From NCBI GenBank assembly GCA_003558195.1, contig PWMM01000010.1, positions 1 to 5,952 of the forward strand: DNA of 5,952 nt. Reading direction: 5' to 3'. The notes beneath the pieces were generated by a model. It did no database searches and was not told the origin of the DNA. It worked only from the letters and a program-made list of their open reading frames with translations. The stretch is from Syntrophomonadaceae bacterium. Its GTDB lineage: Bacteria; Bacillota; Dethiobacteria; DTU022. A program made the position numbers and the translations under genes. Below are positions 1 to 5,252 of this stretch, piece after piece (position 1 is the stretch's first letter; each line of letters starts with the position of its first letter).

Positions 1-215
1 ACCAGTAAATTGCGGACCAGGGCATCATCCACCCCGTCACTGATTACATCAACAAAGCCAACCAATTTTTTAGCATCAAAACAGGCGACTGATAAATAAG
101 TTTTTCCAATAACTTTACCTATTCTATTTCTCCTGGCATCCCAACCCACTGCAATCCTCAAACGGGCTAATTCTTCTACCTGGAGCGTAGGATTTAAACA
201 ATAAGATAACTGCAA
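1..215 (-). CDS. GNAT-family N-acetyltransferase, N-terminal part (cut by window edge)
   Basis: This is the start of a GNAT acetyltransferase, an enzyme class that moves an acetyl group from acetyl-CoA to an amine; the substrate is not known. It begins at a TTG codon (215-213), so a search restricted to ATG or GTG starts misses it. The visible 71 residues begin MQLSYCLNPTL and contain ELARLRIAVGWDARRN (residues 15-30), the first strand and helix typical of small bacterial GNATs. SVACFDAKKLVGFVDVISDG (residues 42-61) follows, the strand 2-3 hairpin that usually precedes the acetyl-CoA loop. The acetyl-CoA binding motif A (R/QxxGxG/A) would lie just past the left edge and is not seen. A GAGGTGA ribosome binding site sits 7 bases upstream of the TTG and an extended -10 promoter lies behind it, so it seems to be transcribed on its own. 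Family assignment is fairly sure; function is open. Confidence 0.8.
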   Translation of the reverse strand, partial: MQLSYCLNPTLQVEELARLRIAVGWDARRNRIGKVIGKTYLSVACFDAKKLVGFVDVISDGVDDALVRNLL

Positions 216-219
216 GTAT

Positions 220-226
220 TCACCTC
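220..226 (-). promoter_or_regulatory. Shine-Dalgarno GAGGTGA that fixes the TTG start of the GNAT gene
   Basis: Read on the minus strand, GAGGTGA is followed by ATAC and then TTG. The distance from GAGG to the TTG is 7 bases, which is ideal. No ATG or GTG in this frame lies nearer to the site, so the TTG is the best start. Confidence 0.75.
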
Positions 227-246
227 AAAACAGAAATTCTTTAATT

Positions 247-275
247 ATTATAGCAGCAATCCAAGTTCATATCAT
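247..275 (-). promoter_or_regulatory. Extended -10 sigma-A-type promoter for the GNAT gene
   Basis: On the minus strand a perfect -10 box TATAAT (252-247) is preceded by TGC, which gives the extended -10 form TGnTATAAT. A weak -35 match ATGATA (275-270, 4 of 6 to TTGACA) lies exactly 17 bases upstream. Transcription would start near 240, leaving a leader of about 25 bases before the TTG codon at 215. The promoter sits in the 78-bp gap after the alpha-hydroxy-acid oxidase gene. Confidence 0.65.
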
Positions 276-293
276 GAGAGCTTAGTCTATCTG

Positions 294-1328
294 TCAAAAC
301 AGAGCTTCTCTAATCACAAAAGGGCCAACCGTCTCAAGGCTTTTACAGCCAGTTAAAAGCATTGCCCTGCGTAAATCACTCTCTAAAGTACTCAATTGCA
401 AACTTACACCATCTGCTCCCCCACCAATAGCGGCAATCGCGACCGGCCTACCTATTAGCACAGCTTCAGCTCCGAGAGCAAGCATTTTAAGAACATCTTC
501 ACCAGTCCGTATCCCACCATCAACAAAAATCTTTATTGCGCCCTTAACTGCTGAAACAATCTCCGGTAAGACCTCTGAAGTTCCCGGAGTGGAATCCAGA
601 ACTCGCCCTCCATGGTTAGAAACCACCAGGCCGGCAGCACCACAATTAACAGCTTCAACAGCTTCTTCAACAGTCATAATTCCTTTAAGTATAAAGGGCA
701 GGTGGGTATCATTAATAATATCCCTTAAAGATGAAAATGATAAGGGGCCGACAGGCTGACCTGCTTTAGCAAAACTATCAAACCCTGCGGCATCTATATC
801 AACTCCTACTGCCAGGGAACCATATTTTTCAGCTAGCCTGACCCGCTCAATAATGTCATTTTTTTTGCGAGGTTTAATTATTGGAATGCCTTTGCCGGTT
901 GCTTTATCCAGGGAAGCTTTTAGGCTCATCTCATAAAGAAGTGGCTCAGGTGAATCTCCGGTAAAAGCGAGCGTACCTGCTTTTTCAGCTCCTTCCACCT
1001 GAGAAACAATAAAATCATAATCATCAACCCGGTTTAAAAAATTGTAGGTGGTTTCACACATGGGTGCAACCATGATCGGTGATCTTAGTTGAACTCCAAA
1101 CAACTCATAACTTGTATCAGCAAAATTAACTTCATGGATGGTTCGAAGGTTCAATAAATACTGTTCTAAAGCAGCCCGGTTTCTTTTCATGCCCTGCCTG
1201 TCATGGGTCTTTCCTCCCATTCCAGGAACTCCGCTGACACATGACAGGCCATTACAAACAGGGCATACCCTGCAAATTCCTTTTAAGCGCTCTTTAGCCT
1301 GCTTGTGAATTAAAGCTAGTTCATTCAT
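294..1328 (-). CDS. FMN-dependent alpha-hydroxy-acid oxidase/dehydrogenase (glycolate or lactate oxidase-like)
   Basis: A 344-residue soluble TIM-barrel flavoprotein of the FMN-dependent alpha-hydroxy-acid dehydrogenase family, which oxidises 2-hydroxy acids such as glycolate or L-lactate to 2-oxo acids. Visible hallmarks are FILKGIMT (K215, FMN lysine), SNHGGR (237-242; H239 the catalytic base, R242 substrate carboxylate), DGGIRTG (270-276) and IGRP (292-295) for the FMN phosphate. The N-terminus has a cysteine cluster C19-x2-C22-x2-C25-x4-C30 followed by VPGMGG, which I associate with the clostridial subgroup rather than with plant glycolate oxidase. The usual substrate tyrosine of the QLYVYK segment is not seen; IIKPR stands there (150-154). 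The frame is open to 1448, but ATG 1328 has an AGGGGTGA site 7 bases upstream and matches family length, while ATG 1448 has none. It lies 220 bp after the aminotransferase gene. The family is sure; substrate and electron acceptor are inferred. Confidence 0.9.
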   Translation of the reverse strand: MNELALIHKQAKERLKGICRVCPVCNGLSCVSGVPGMGGKTHDRQGMKRNRAALEQYLLNLRTIHEVNFADTSYELFGVQLRSPIMVAPMCETTYNFLNRVDDYDFIVSQVEGAEKAGTLAFTGDSPEPLLYEMSLKASLDKATGKGIPIIKPRKKNDIIERVRLAEKYGSLAVGVDIDAAGFDSFAKAGQPVGPLSFSSLRDIINDTHLPFILKGIMTVEEAVEAVNCGAAGLVVSNHGGRVLDSTPGTSEVLPEIVSAVKGAIKIFVDGGIRTGEDVLKMLALGAEAVLIGRPVAIAAIGGGADGVSLQLSTLESDLRRAMLLTGCKSLETVGPFVIREALF

Positions 1329-1331
1329 AAA

Positions 1332-1340
1332 ATCACCCCT
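1332..1340 (-). promoter_or_regulatory. Shine-Dalgarno AGGGGTGAT setting the start of the hydroxy-acid oxidase
   Basis: Read on the minus strand, AGGGGTGAT is followed by TTT and the ATG at 1328; GGGG is 7 bases from the ATG. The in-frame ATG at 1448 is preceded by TCTATAGTAGCT, which has no purine-rich site. This decides for the shorter protein. Confidence 0.75.
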
Positions 1341-1470
1341 GCCGGCTACCCTTTCAGCCAAAGTGTTATAATTAAACCTGACTGCAGGTACTACCGGAGT
1401 ACATTTTATATGGAGCCCTTTCCTGCTGAAAACGGTTAATATCTCCATAGCTACTATAGAGTACTTTATT

Positions 1471-1480
1471 ACTAATTAGT
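1471..1480. repeat. Perfect 10-bp palindrome ACTAATTAGT in the oxidase leader region
   Basis: ACTAATTAGT reads the same on both strands and sits in the 220-bp gap before the hydroxy-acid oxidase gene, just downstream (in gene direction) of a possible extended -10 box. It could be an operator half-site pair for a small dimeric regulator, or chance in A+T-rich DNA. No second copy was noticed in the window. Confidence 0.25.
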
Positions 1481-1509
1481 TAGATTTCAAGTAGCCTTCA
1501 GAAACAGCA

Positions 1510-1518
1510 AGTATACCA
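1510..1518 (-). promoter_or_regulatory. Possible extended -10 promoter for the hydroxy-acid oxidase gene
   Basis: The minus strand reads TGGTATACT: a TATACT -10 box (5 of 6) with the TGn extension. No convincing -35 lies 16-18 bases upstream. If used, transcription would begin near 1503 and leave a leader of about 175 bases. The gene could equally be read through from the aminotransferase gene, since I see no convincing terminator between them. Confidence 0.25.
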
Positions 1519-1548
1519 GGTTGAGTCCAACAAACTTTTTTTATATTT

Positions 1549-2718
1549 TCAGTCCAGGTATATCTTTCCAGATTCTAACAATGCTTCCTCTGCTGAACAA
1601 TGATGGCCAAGAGTATTTAATTCTTCACCAAGGGCCTTAATCAACTTTTCTACGTTTTCCCGTTTTGAACCATGACCCATTAACCCTATTCGCCAAACCT
1701 TTCCATTAAAAGGACCAAGTCCTCCACCAATTTCAATCATGTGATTCTGCCTAAGACGGGTGCGAACTTCCTGGTCATCTATACCTTCAGGAATCCAAAC
1801 CGCATTTAAGCTAGGCAAGCGGTAATTCTCCGCAACAACCGTTTTAATTCCAAGAGCTTGCAAGCCTGCTATCAAAGCTTTACTGTTCTGATCATGGCGG
1901 GCAAAACGATTGGACAAACCTTCTTCGTTAATGATTGAAAGAGCCTCAAATAAAGCATAGATCATATTTATCGGTGCAGTATGGTGATATAACCTCTCTT
2001 GCCCCCAATAACGGGTTAAAAATGATAAATCAAGATACCAGCTTTGGACTTTGGTTTTTCTGTTCATGAATTTTTGCATAGCTCTTTCTCCAAAAGTAAT
2101 TGGAGCTAATCCAGGAGGTGCTCCCAAACATTTCTGATTACCACTGTATACCAGATCCAGATCGCGATCGTCTACAGAAACCGGAAGGCCACCGAGTGAT
2201 GTAACCGTGTCAACCAACAACAAAGCGTTATATTTTCTTGCTAACTCCACCAGTGGTTCCAGTGGCTGCCTGACCCCGGTCGATGTTTCAGCATGAACAA
2301 CTCCTATTAATGAAACATGATTGTGGTTAACCATAACTTTTTCAAATTCTTCTGTTTCTATAGGCTTGCCCCATTCCGAATTAACTTCAACAACCTCGGC
2401 ACCACAACGGCTGGCCACGTCTGACATGCGCTGCCCGAAAACACCATTTATGCCGATTACTATTTTATCACCAGGTTCAACAATATTCACAAGAGCAGCT
2501 TCCATTCCAGCACTACCTGTGCCTGAAACCGGGAAGGTAATCTGGTTCTTTGTTTCAAATACCTGGCGTAAAAGGGTATTGGTTTGATCAGCAATGCTAA
2601 GAAAATCAGGATCTAGATGTCCCAGGGTATGTTGGCTCATCGCTTCCAGAATCCGGGGATGAACCGGGCTGGGACCTGGACCCAGCAACAAAACATCTTG
2701 GGGCTTTGATAATTTCAT
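1549..2718 (-). CDS. Class V PLP aminotransferase, alanine/serine-glyoxylate aminotransferase type
   Basis: A 389-residue pyridoxal-phosphate enzyme that most likely transfers an amino group from alanine or serine to glyoxylate, giving glycine. Fold-type I features are clear: LLGPGPSPV near the N-terminus (10-18), SGTGSAG (65-71) for cofactor phosphate, HAETSTG (142-148), D170 in LLVDT under the pyridine nitrogen, the Schiff-base lysine K196 in SGNQKCLGAPPG, RKTK (220-223) with YLDL (228-231), YHHT (244-247), and R343 in WRIGLMG for the substrate carboxylate. The whole pattern follows animal AGXT closely. It lacks the insertion I recall from Bacillus PucG (ureidoglycine-glyoxylate aminotransferase), so that role is less likely. 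GGAGG is 9 bases from ATG 2718 but only 3 from ATG 2724; I prefer 2718, though a start two codons longer is possible. It follows the Sir2 gene by 36 bp. Serine-pyruvate or phosphoserine transamination are alternatives. Confidence 0.9.
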   Translation of the reverse strand: MKLSKPQDVLLLGPGPSPVHPRILEAMSQHTLGHLDPDFLSIADQTNTLLRQVFETKNQITFPVSGTGSAGMEAALVNIVEPGDKIVIGINGVFGQRMSDVASRCGAEVVEVNSEWGKPIETEEFEKVMVNHNHVSLIGVVHAETSTGVRQPLEPLVELARKYNALLLVDTVTSLGGLPVSVDDRDLDLVYSGNQKCLGAPPGLAPITFGERAMQKFMNRKTKVQSWYLDLSFLTRYWGQERLYHHTAPINMIYALFEALSIINEEGLSNRFARHDQNSKALIAGLQALGIKTVVAENYRLPSLNAVWIPEGIDDQEVRTRLRQNHMIEIGGGLGPFNGKVWRIGLMGHGSKRENVEKLIKALGEELNTLGHHCSAEEALLESGKIYLD

Positions 2719-2727
2719 AATCATTAA

Positions 2728-2733
2728 CCTCCC
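2728..2733 (-). promoter_or_regulatory. Shine-Dalgarno GGGAGG of the aminotransferase gene
   Basis: GGGAGG lies in the gap after the Sir2 stop codon. Two in-frame ATG codons follow, 3 and 9 bases from GGAGG. The second (2718) has the better distance, so the site argues for it, but not decisively. Confidence 0.65.
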
Positions 2734-2754
2734 TTATCACTTATTACTATTGTA

Positions 2755-3501
2755 TTAATTACTGAGAAAAGCTAACAGGTCACTCAGAGTTTGACTAATG
2801 TCTTCCCTGATTACTACTTCAGATCTTTGATCGTAATCAGTGGGTTGGTTATTAATAATTGCCATTTTGCCGGACAAACGGGGCAAATCAGCAACCGGAT
2901 ATACTACAAGACTACTACCAACCACAAGCATAAAATCACAGTCAGACTGGATTTTTCGATTAAGCTCAAAGAAAACACTCGGCATTGGATCTCCGAAAAG
3001 CACCACTTCAGGCCTGAGCATGCTATGGCAGTTATGGCAAACCGGAGGGATCCTTTTAAGTTCTACCTGGTGTACCAGCTCCTCAAAGGGATATTTCATT
3101 TTGCAACCAAGGCAGTAACCTGATCTTAAATGACCATGTACTTCCCAAACATTTTTTGAACCTGCCCTGATATGCAAACCATCGATGTTTTGGGTAATCA
3201 AACCTTTCAGGTAACCCATTTTTTCCAGGCGGCTTAATGTATAATGACCTGAATTGGGTTCAGCAGATGAAATTTTTGCAAAGCGACTAAATGCATTTTC
3301 ATAAAATAAACGAGGGTTACTATATAATACTTCAACAGATGAAGTCGCAATTGGATCAATTTTTTCCCATAAGCCTGTGCCTGGAGAACGAAAATCAGGA
3401 ACTCCGCTGGCAGTGCTGATCCCGGCACCAGTTAAAACATAAAAACCTGCATTGTTCTTAATTAAACCAGCCAGCTTTTCAATTTTTTCTGCATACTCCA
3501 T
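2755..3501 (-). CDS. Sir2-family NAD-dependent protein deacylase (bacterial class U-like sirtuin)
   Basis: A complete 248-residue sirtuin that would remove acetyl or other acyl groups from lysines, using NAD+ and releasing nicotinamide and O-acyl-ADP-ribose. Motifs run in the expected order: GAGIST (25-30) and SGVPDFRS (32-39) for NAD, TQNIDGLH (103-110), the catalytic H122 in VHGH, a zinc site with C130/C133 and C155/C158, RPEVVLFG (163-170) and GSSLVVYP (195-202). The overall sequence resembles Thermotoga Sir2, and the spacing suits class U. It is a minimal catalytic core without extensions. The frame is open to 3582, but that part overlaps the upstream phosphatase gene. ATG 3501 has GGAGG at 7 bases, and homology begins there. 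It follows the MtnX-like gene by 14 bp, so the two are very likely co-transcribed. Targets are unknown; a GNAT acetyltransferase lies about 2.5 kb downstream. Confidence 0.93.
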   Translation of the reverse strand: MEYAEKIEKLAGLIKNNAGFYVLTGAGISTASGVPDFRSPGTGLWEKIDPIATSSVEVLYSNPRLFYENAFSRFAKISSAEPNSGHYTLSRLEKMGYLKGLITQNIDGLHIRAGSKNVWEVHGHLRSGYCLGCKMKYPFEELVHQVELKRIPPVCHNCHSMLRPEVVLFGDPMPSVFFELNRKIQSDCDFMLVVGSSLVVYPVADLPRLSGKMAIINNQPTDYDQRSEVVIREDISQTLSDLLAFLSN

Positions 3502-3508
3502 GTAGACG

Positions 3509-3515
3509 CCTCCTT
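3509..3515 (-). promoter_or_regulatory. Shine-Dalgarno AAGGAGG fixing the Sir2 start
   Basis: AAGGAGG follows directly after the TGA stop of the MtnX-like gene and stands 7 bases before the ATG at 3501. It decides against the longer in-frame start at 3582, which would overlap the upstream gene by 67 bases. Confidence 0.8.
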
Positions 3516-4247
3516 TCACTCCATAGCATATTTTTCTTTTATCCCCCGGCCATCCGGAAGACAAAGTGAATGATCGGAGCAATCTTTTAAAACCGGTTTT
3601 TCAAGTTTAATAATATCGTAAAAATCATTCCACGGCGAATAATAAATATGATGTTTTTTACAGGCTTCTGCCAGCCTGTCTCTAGCCCATATAAGGTCAC
3701 TCCAAAAAGCCCCAAACCGGTCATTACTGCCATCACCAACATAGATAACCGGTTTACCAGCTTTTTTGCTTTTTAAAACGTGGCTGGCTTTACAGTTACC
3801 ACAGACCGGACATATTGTATGAGCATGGGGATTAATAATCTTAAGGGTCCCCTCTTCACTTATAATCGTATCATTGCGATATACAAAATCAATCTTTTCT
3901 AACAAATTAAACTGATCCAAAATAGGTTCAATGTAAAAACCAAATCCATCACTGGCAATCACAATAGTGCTCTTCATTTCCCTGGCATGATCTAAAAAGT
4001 CATTAAAACCGGGCCGGATTTCAGCCCATAATAATGATTTGCTTAGTAATGATTTCAAGTCAGGTGGCAGAACTTTTACAATTTGCCTTAGCCACTCTTT
4101 AATCGGTATCTCTCGGCGCCTGTATTTTTCCTCAATCTCATTATAGGTTGTCCCACCATAATAAGCAGCCAGTTCTGAAGAGATGTCATTCGTAGTTACA
4201 GTTCCATCAAAATCTATTACATAAGTAAAGTCAGTGTCTGCAATCAT
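3516..4247 (-). CDS. MtnX-like HAD-IB phosphatase
   Basis: A 243-residue phosphatase of the haloacid dehalogenase superfamily, subfamily IB, closest by eye to MtnX (2-hydroxy-3-keto-5-methylthiopentenyl-1-phosphate phosphatase) and related to phosphoserine phosphatase. Motif I is DFDGT (D12 nucleophile, D14 acid/base), motif II is ASDG (S99), the motif III lysine is K153, and motif IV is GDGSND (171-176), which binds Mg2+. RPGF (78-81) and DGFGFYIEPIL (100-110) follow the MtnX pattern, as does the cysteine stretch C146-x2-C149-x2-C152-K153, which aligns with the Cys-rich CGCCK of Bacillus MtnX. The frame runs to a GTG at 4259, but that GTG lies inside the ribosome binding site; ATG 4247 is the start. 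No methionine-salvage genes are present nearby, so the substrate may differ: phosphoserine or another small sugar or acid phosphate. It follows the Gph-type phosphatase by 64 bp. Confidence 0.85.
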   Translation of the reverse strand: MIADTDFTYVIDFDGTVTTNDISSELAAYYGGTTYNEIEEKYRRREIPIKEWLRQIVKVLPPDLKSLLSKSLLWAEIRPGFNDFLDHAREMKSTIVIASDGFGFYIEPILDQFNLLEKIDFVYRNDTIISEEGTLKIINPHAHTICPVCGNCKASHVLKSKKAGKPVIYVGDGSNDRFGAFWSDLIWARDRLAEACKKHHIYYSPWNDFYDIIKLEKPVLKDCSDHSLCLPDGRGIKEKYAME

Positions 4248-4251
4248 AGCG

Positions 4252-4257
4252 ACCTCC
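4252..4257 (-). promoter_or_regulatory. Shine-Dalgarno GGAGGT deciding the MtnX-like start
   Basis: GGAGGT is followed by CGCT and the ATG at 4247, so GGAGG is 5 bases from it. The alternative GTG (4259-4257) overlaps this site and has no own site upstream, so the longer protein is unlikely. Confidence 0.75.
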
Positions 4258-4311
4258 ACCAGGCTTAGTTAAATTAATAATCTTTAATAGTCATCTTAAT
4301 CCACCATATTG

Positions 4312-4989
4312 CTAATTATTGTTTACATGTTCAGTTTTATCAAATAGGGTCATTAAATCCTGCGGTTTTTCTGCCAGCATGCTTGCACCTGCTTCCAGCA
4401 GCTCATCTGCGGGGCGAAATCCCCATAAGGCGCCTACTGGAAAAAATTTGCCGGTTACTGCAGTTTTCATGTCAGTTGCGGTATCTCCCAGGTAAACAAT
4501 CTCTTCTGGTTTAACTCCCATAATAGAAGCCACTTTCAAGGCTCCGGTAGGATCAGGCTTTTTGGGCACACCATCTTCTATCCCTTGCACAACAGCAAAA
4601 TGCCATCTCGACAAGAGTTTATCAACGGTCAATGTTGTAAATTCATGAGGCTTGTTAGAAAAAATCGCTTTCGGGATACCGCTACCTTCAAAATAATCAA
4701 GCATTTCTTTAATTCCCGGGTAAGTAAGGGTGTGATCCGCCCATCTTTTCCGGTATTCCTCTTTGACTGCCTTAACCAATTCCGGAAAATCTAGATCATC
4801 AGCTTTATCATCCGGGAATGCCCTGCGCACTAATGTTTCAATCCCATCTCCGACAAAAAAGCGATAAGCATCTACAGGATGCTCATTGTAGCCTTTTTCC
4901 TGCAAGACAGCATTGACTGAAAAAGCAAGGTCCTTTAAAGTATCAAGCAGGGTCCCGTCAAGATCAAAAATAATCGCCCTGTATATCAT
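4312..4989 (-). CDS. HAD-IA hydrolase, phosphoglycolate phosphatase-like
   Basis: A 225-residue cytosolic HAD hydrolase of the Gph/PGP type, which would cleave 2-phosphoglycolate to glycolate and phosphate. The core is complete: motif I DLDGTLLDT (9-17; D9 nucleophile, D11 acid/base), an alpha-helical C1 cap from about 18 to 90, motif II FSNKP (110-114), motif III KKPDP (143-147; K144) and motif IV GDTATD (168-173). The length is normal for Gph. The same architecture occurs in beta-phosphoglucomutase-like and pyrophosphatase-like (PpaX) enzymes, so the substrate is not proved. The genes for a glycolate-type oxidase and a glyoxylate aminotransferase downstream favour phosphoglycolate. The frame opens at 5019, but ATG 4989 has AAGGAG at 6 bases and begins right at the conserved first strand (MIYRAIIFDLDGT). 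The C-terminus ends in three asparagines. It is the first gene of the compact run. Confidence 0.87.
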   Translation of the reverse strand: MIYRAIIFDLDGTLLDTLKDLAFSVNAVLQEKGYNEHPVDAYRFFVGDGIETLVRRAFPDDKADDLDFPELVKAVKEEYRKRWADHTLTYPGIKEMLDYFEGSGIPKAIFSNKPHEFTTLTVDKLLSRWHFAVVQGIEDGVPKKPDPTGALKVASIMGVKPEEIVYLGDTATDMKTAVTGKFFPVGALWGFRPADELLEAGASMLAEKPQDLMTLFDKTEHVNNN

Positions 4990-4995
4990 AATTAT

Positions 4996-5001
4996 CTCCT
5001 T
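4996..5001 (-). promoter_or_regulatory. Shine-Dalgarno AAGGAG fixing the Gph-like start
   Basis: AAGGAG is followed by ATAATT and the ATG at 4989. It lies inside the open frame that extends to 5019, so it argues that the ten extra residues (MANLLEKEII) are not translated. Confidence 0.75.
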
Positions 5002-5082
5002 TTCCAATAGGTTAGCCAAAATAATAAACGGCCGGGCTTAACTAGACAGGCATTGATTTTTTATAAACTCTGACTTTAATGT

Positions 5083-5094
5083 TTAAATATTTAA
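5083..5094. repeat. 12-bp palindrome TTAAATATTTAA, partly repeated 63 bp away
   Basis: TTAAATATTTAA is a perfect palindrome about 95 bases before the Gph-like start codon. Its first ten bases, TTAAATATTT, recur in the same orientation at 5146-5155, 63 bp away (about six helical turns). This spacing would suit two operator sites for one regulator, but both are pure A+T and chance is possible. Confidence 0.3.
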
Positions 5095-5132
5095 GGATTT
5101 AGAACTCCACTTCAGCGCTATTTATCCTTAAA
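5090..5132. repeat. 9-bp inverted repeat in the leader of the phosphatase operon
   Basis: TTTAAGGAT (5090-5098) pairs perfectly with ATCCTTAAA (5124-5132) across a 25-base spacer that itself contains AGCGCT. The arm overlaps the TTAAATATTTAA palindrome, so two alternative pairings are possible. No T tract follows on either strand, so it is not a classical terminator. It may be a leader RNA hairpin or an operator. Confidence 0.35.
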
Positions 5133-5199
5133 AAAGAATCGATGATTAAATATTTTTCAAAATACAGGCCAGGCTGACTTAGAATCTGGAACAACAACA

Positions 5200-5252
5200 C
5201 AAAGGAACACTCCCGGTACTCATAATCTTTTGGAGTGTCGAGGGTGTCCCCA
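5200..5252. repeat. REP-like palindromic repeat with GGAGTGTC / GACACTCC arms
   Basis: On the plus strand ACACTCC (5207-5213) and GGAGTGT (5232-5238) form an inverted repeat with an 18-base spacer. The right arm is followed at a period of 9 bases by a related copy, GGGTGTC (5242-5248), and then CCC. Read on the minus strand this is GGGGACACCC, then TCGACACTCC, then GAGTACCGGGAGTGT. The layout resembles, from memory, the small palindromes mobilised by REP-associated tyrosine (Y1) transposases in Bacillota. No transposase gene is in the window, so it would be a non-autonomous copy or remnant. Confidence 0.45.

Noticed and set aside
269..297. TTGACA-17-TGATAT as the GNAT promoter
   Set aside because: The -35 is perfect but the -10 matches only 3 of 6; the TGCTATAAT box further downstream is much better and lies closer to the start codon.
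1329..1448. Forty-residue N-terminal extension of the hydroxy-acid oxidase (start at 1448)
   Set aside because: No ribosome binding site before ATG 1448, no family similarity in the extension, and a good site before ATG 1328.
1519..1545. Plus-strand hairpin GTTG-AGTC-CAAC followed by a T tract
   Set aside because: The stem is only 4 bp, the T tract starts four bases after it, and no plus-strand gene ends there.
2321..2587. Plus-strand open frame of 88 codons inside the aminotransferase gene
   Set aside because: Antisense shadow of a well-conserved coding region; no family resemblance.
2791..3123. Two overlapping plus-strand open frames of 110 and 92 codons inside the Sir2 gene
   Set aside because: They lie wholly antisense to a gene with all sirtuin motifs, have no recognisable product, and their sequence follows from the antisense codons.
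3234..3428. Minus-strand open frame of 64 codons in another frame of the Sir2 gene
   Set aside because: Overlaps the sirtuin NAD-binding motifs in a different frame and has no plausible product.
3502..3582. Twenty-seven-residue N-terminal extension of Sir2
   Set aside because: It would overlap the end of the upstream phosphatase gene, and the ideal Shine-Dalgarno sequence serves ATG 3501.
4585..4794. Plus-strand open frame of 69 codons inside the Gph-like phosphatase gene
   Set aside because: Antisense shadow of the conserved HAD core.
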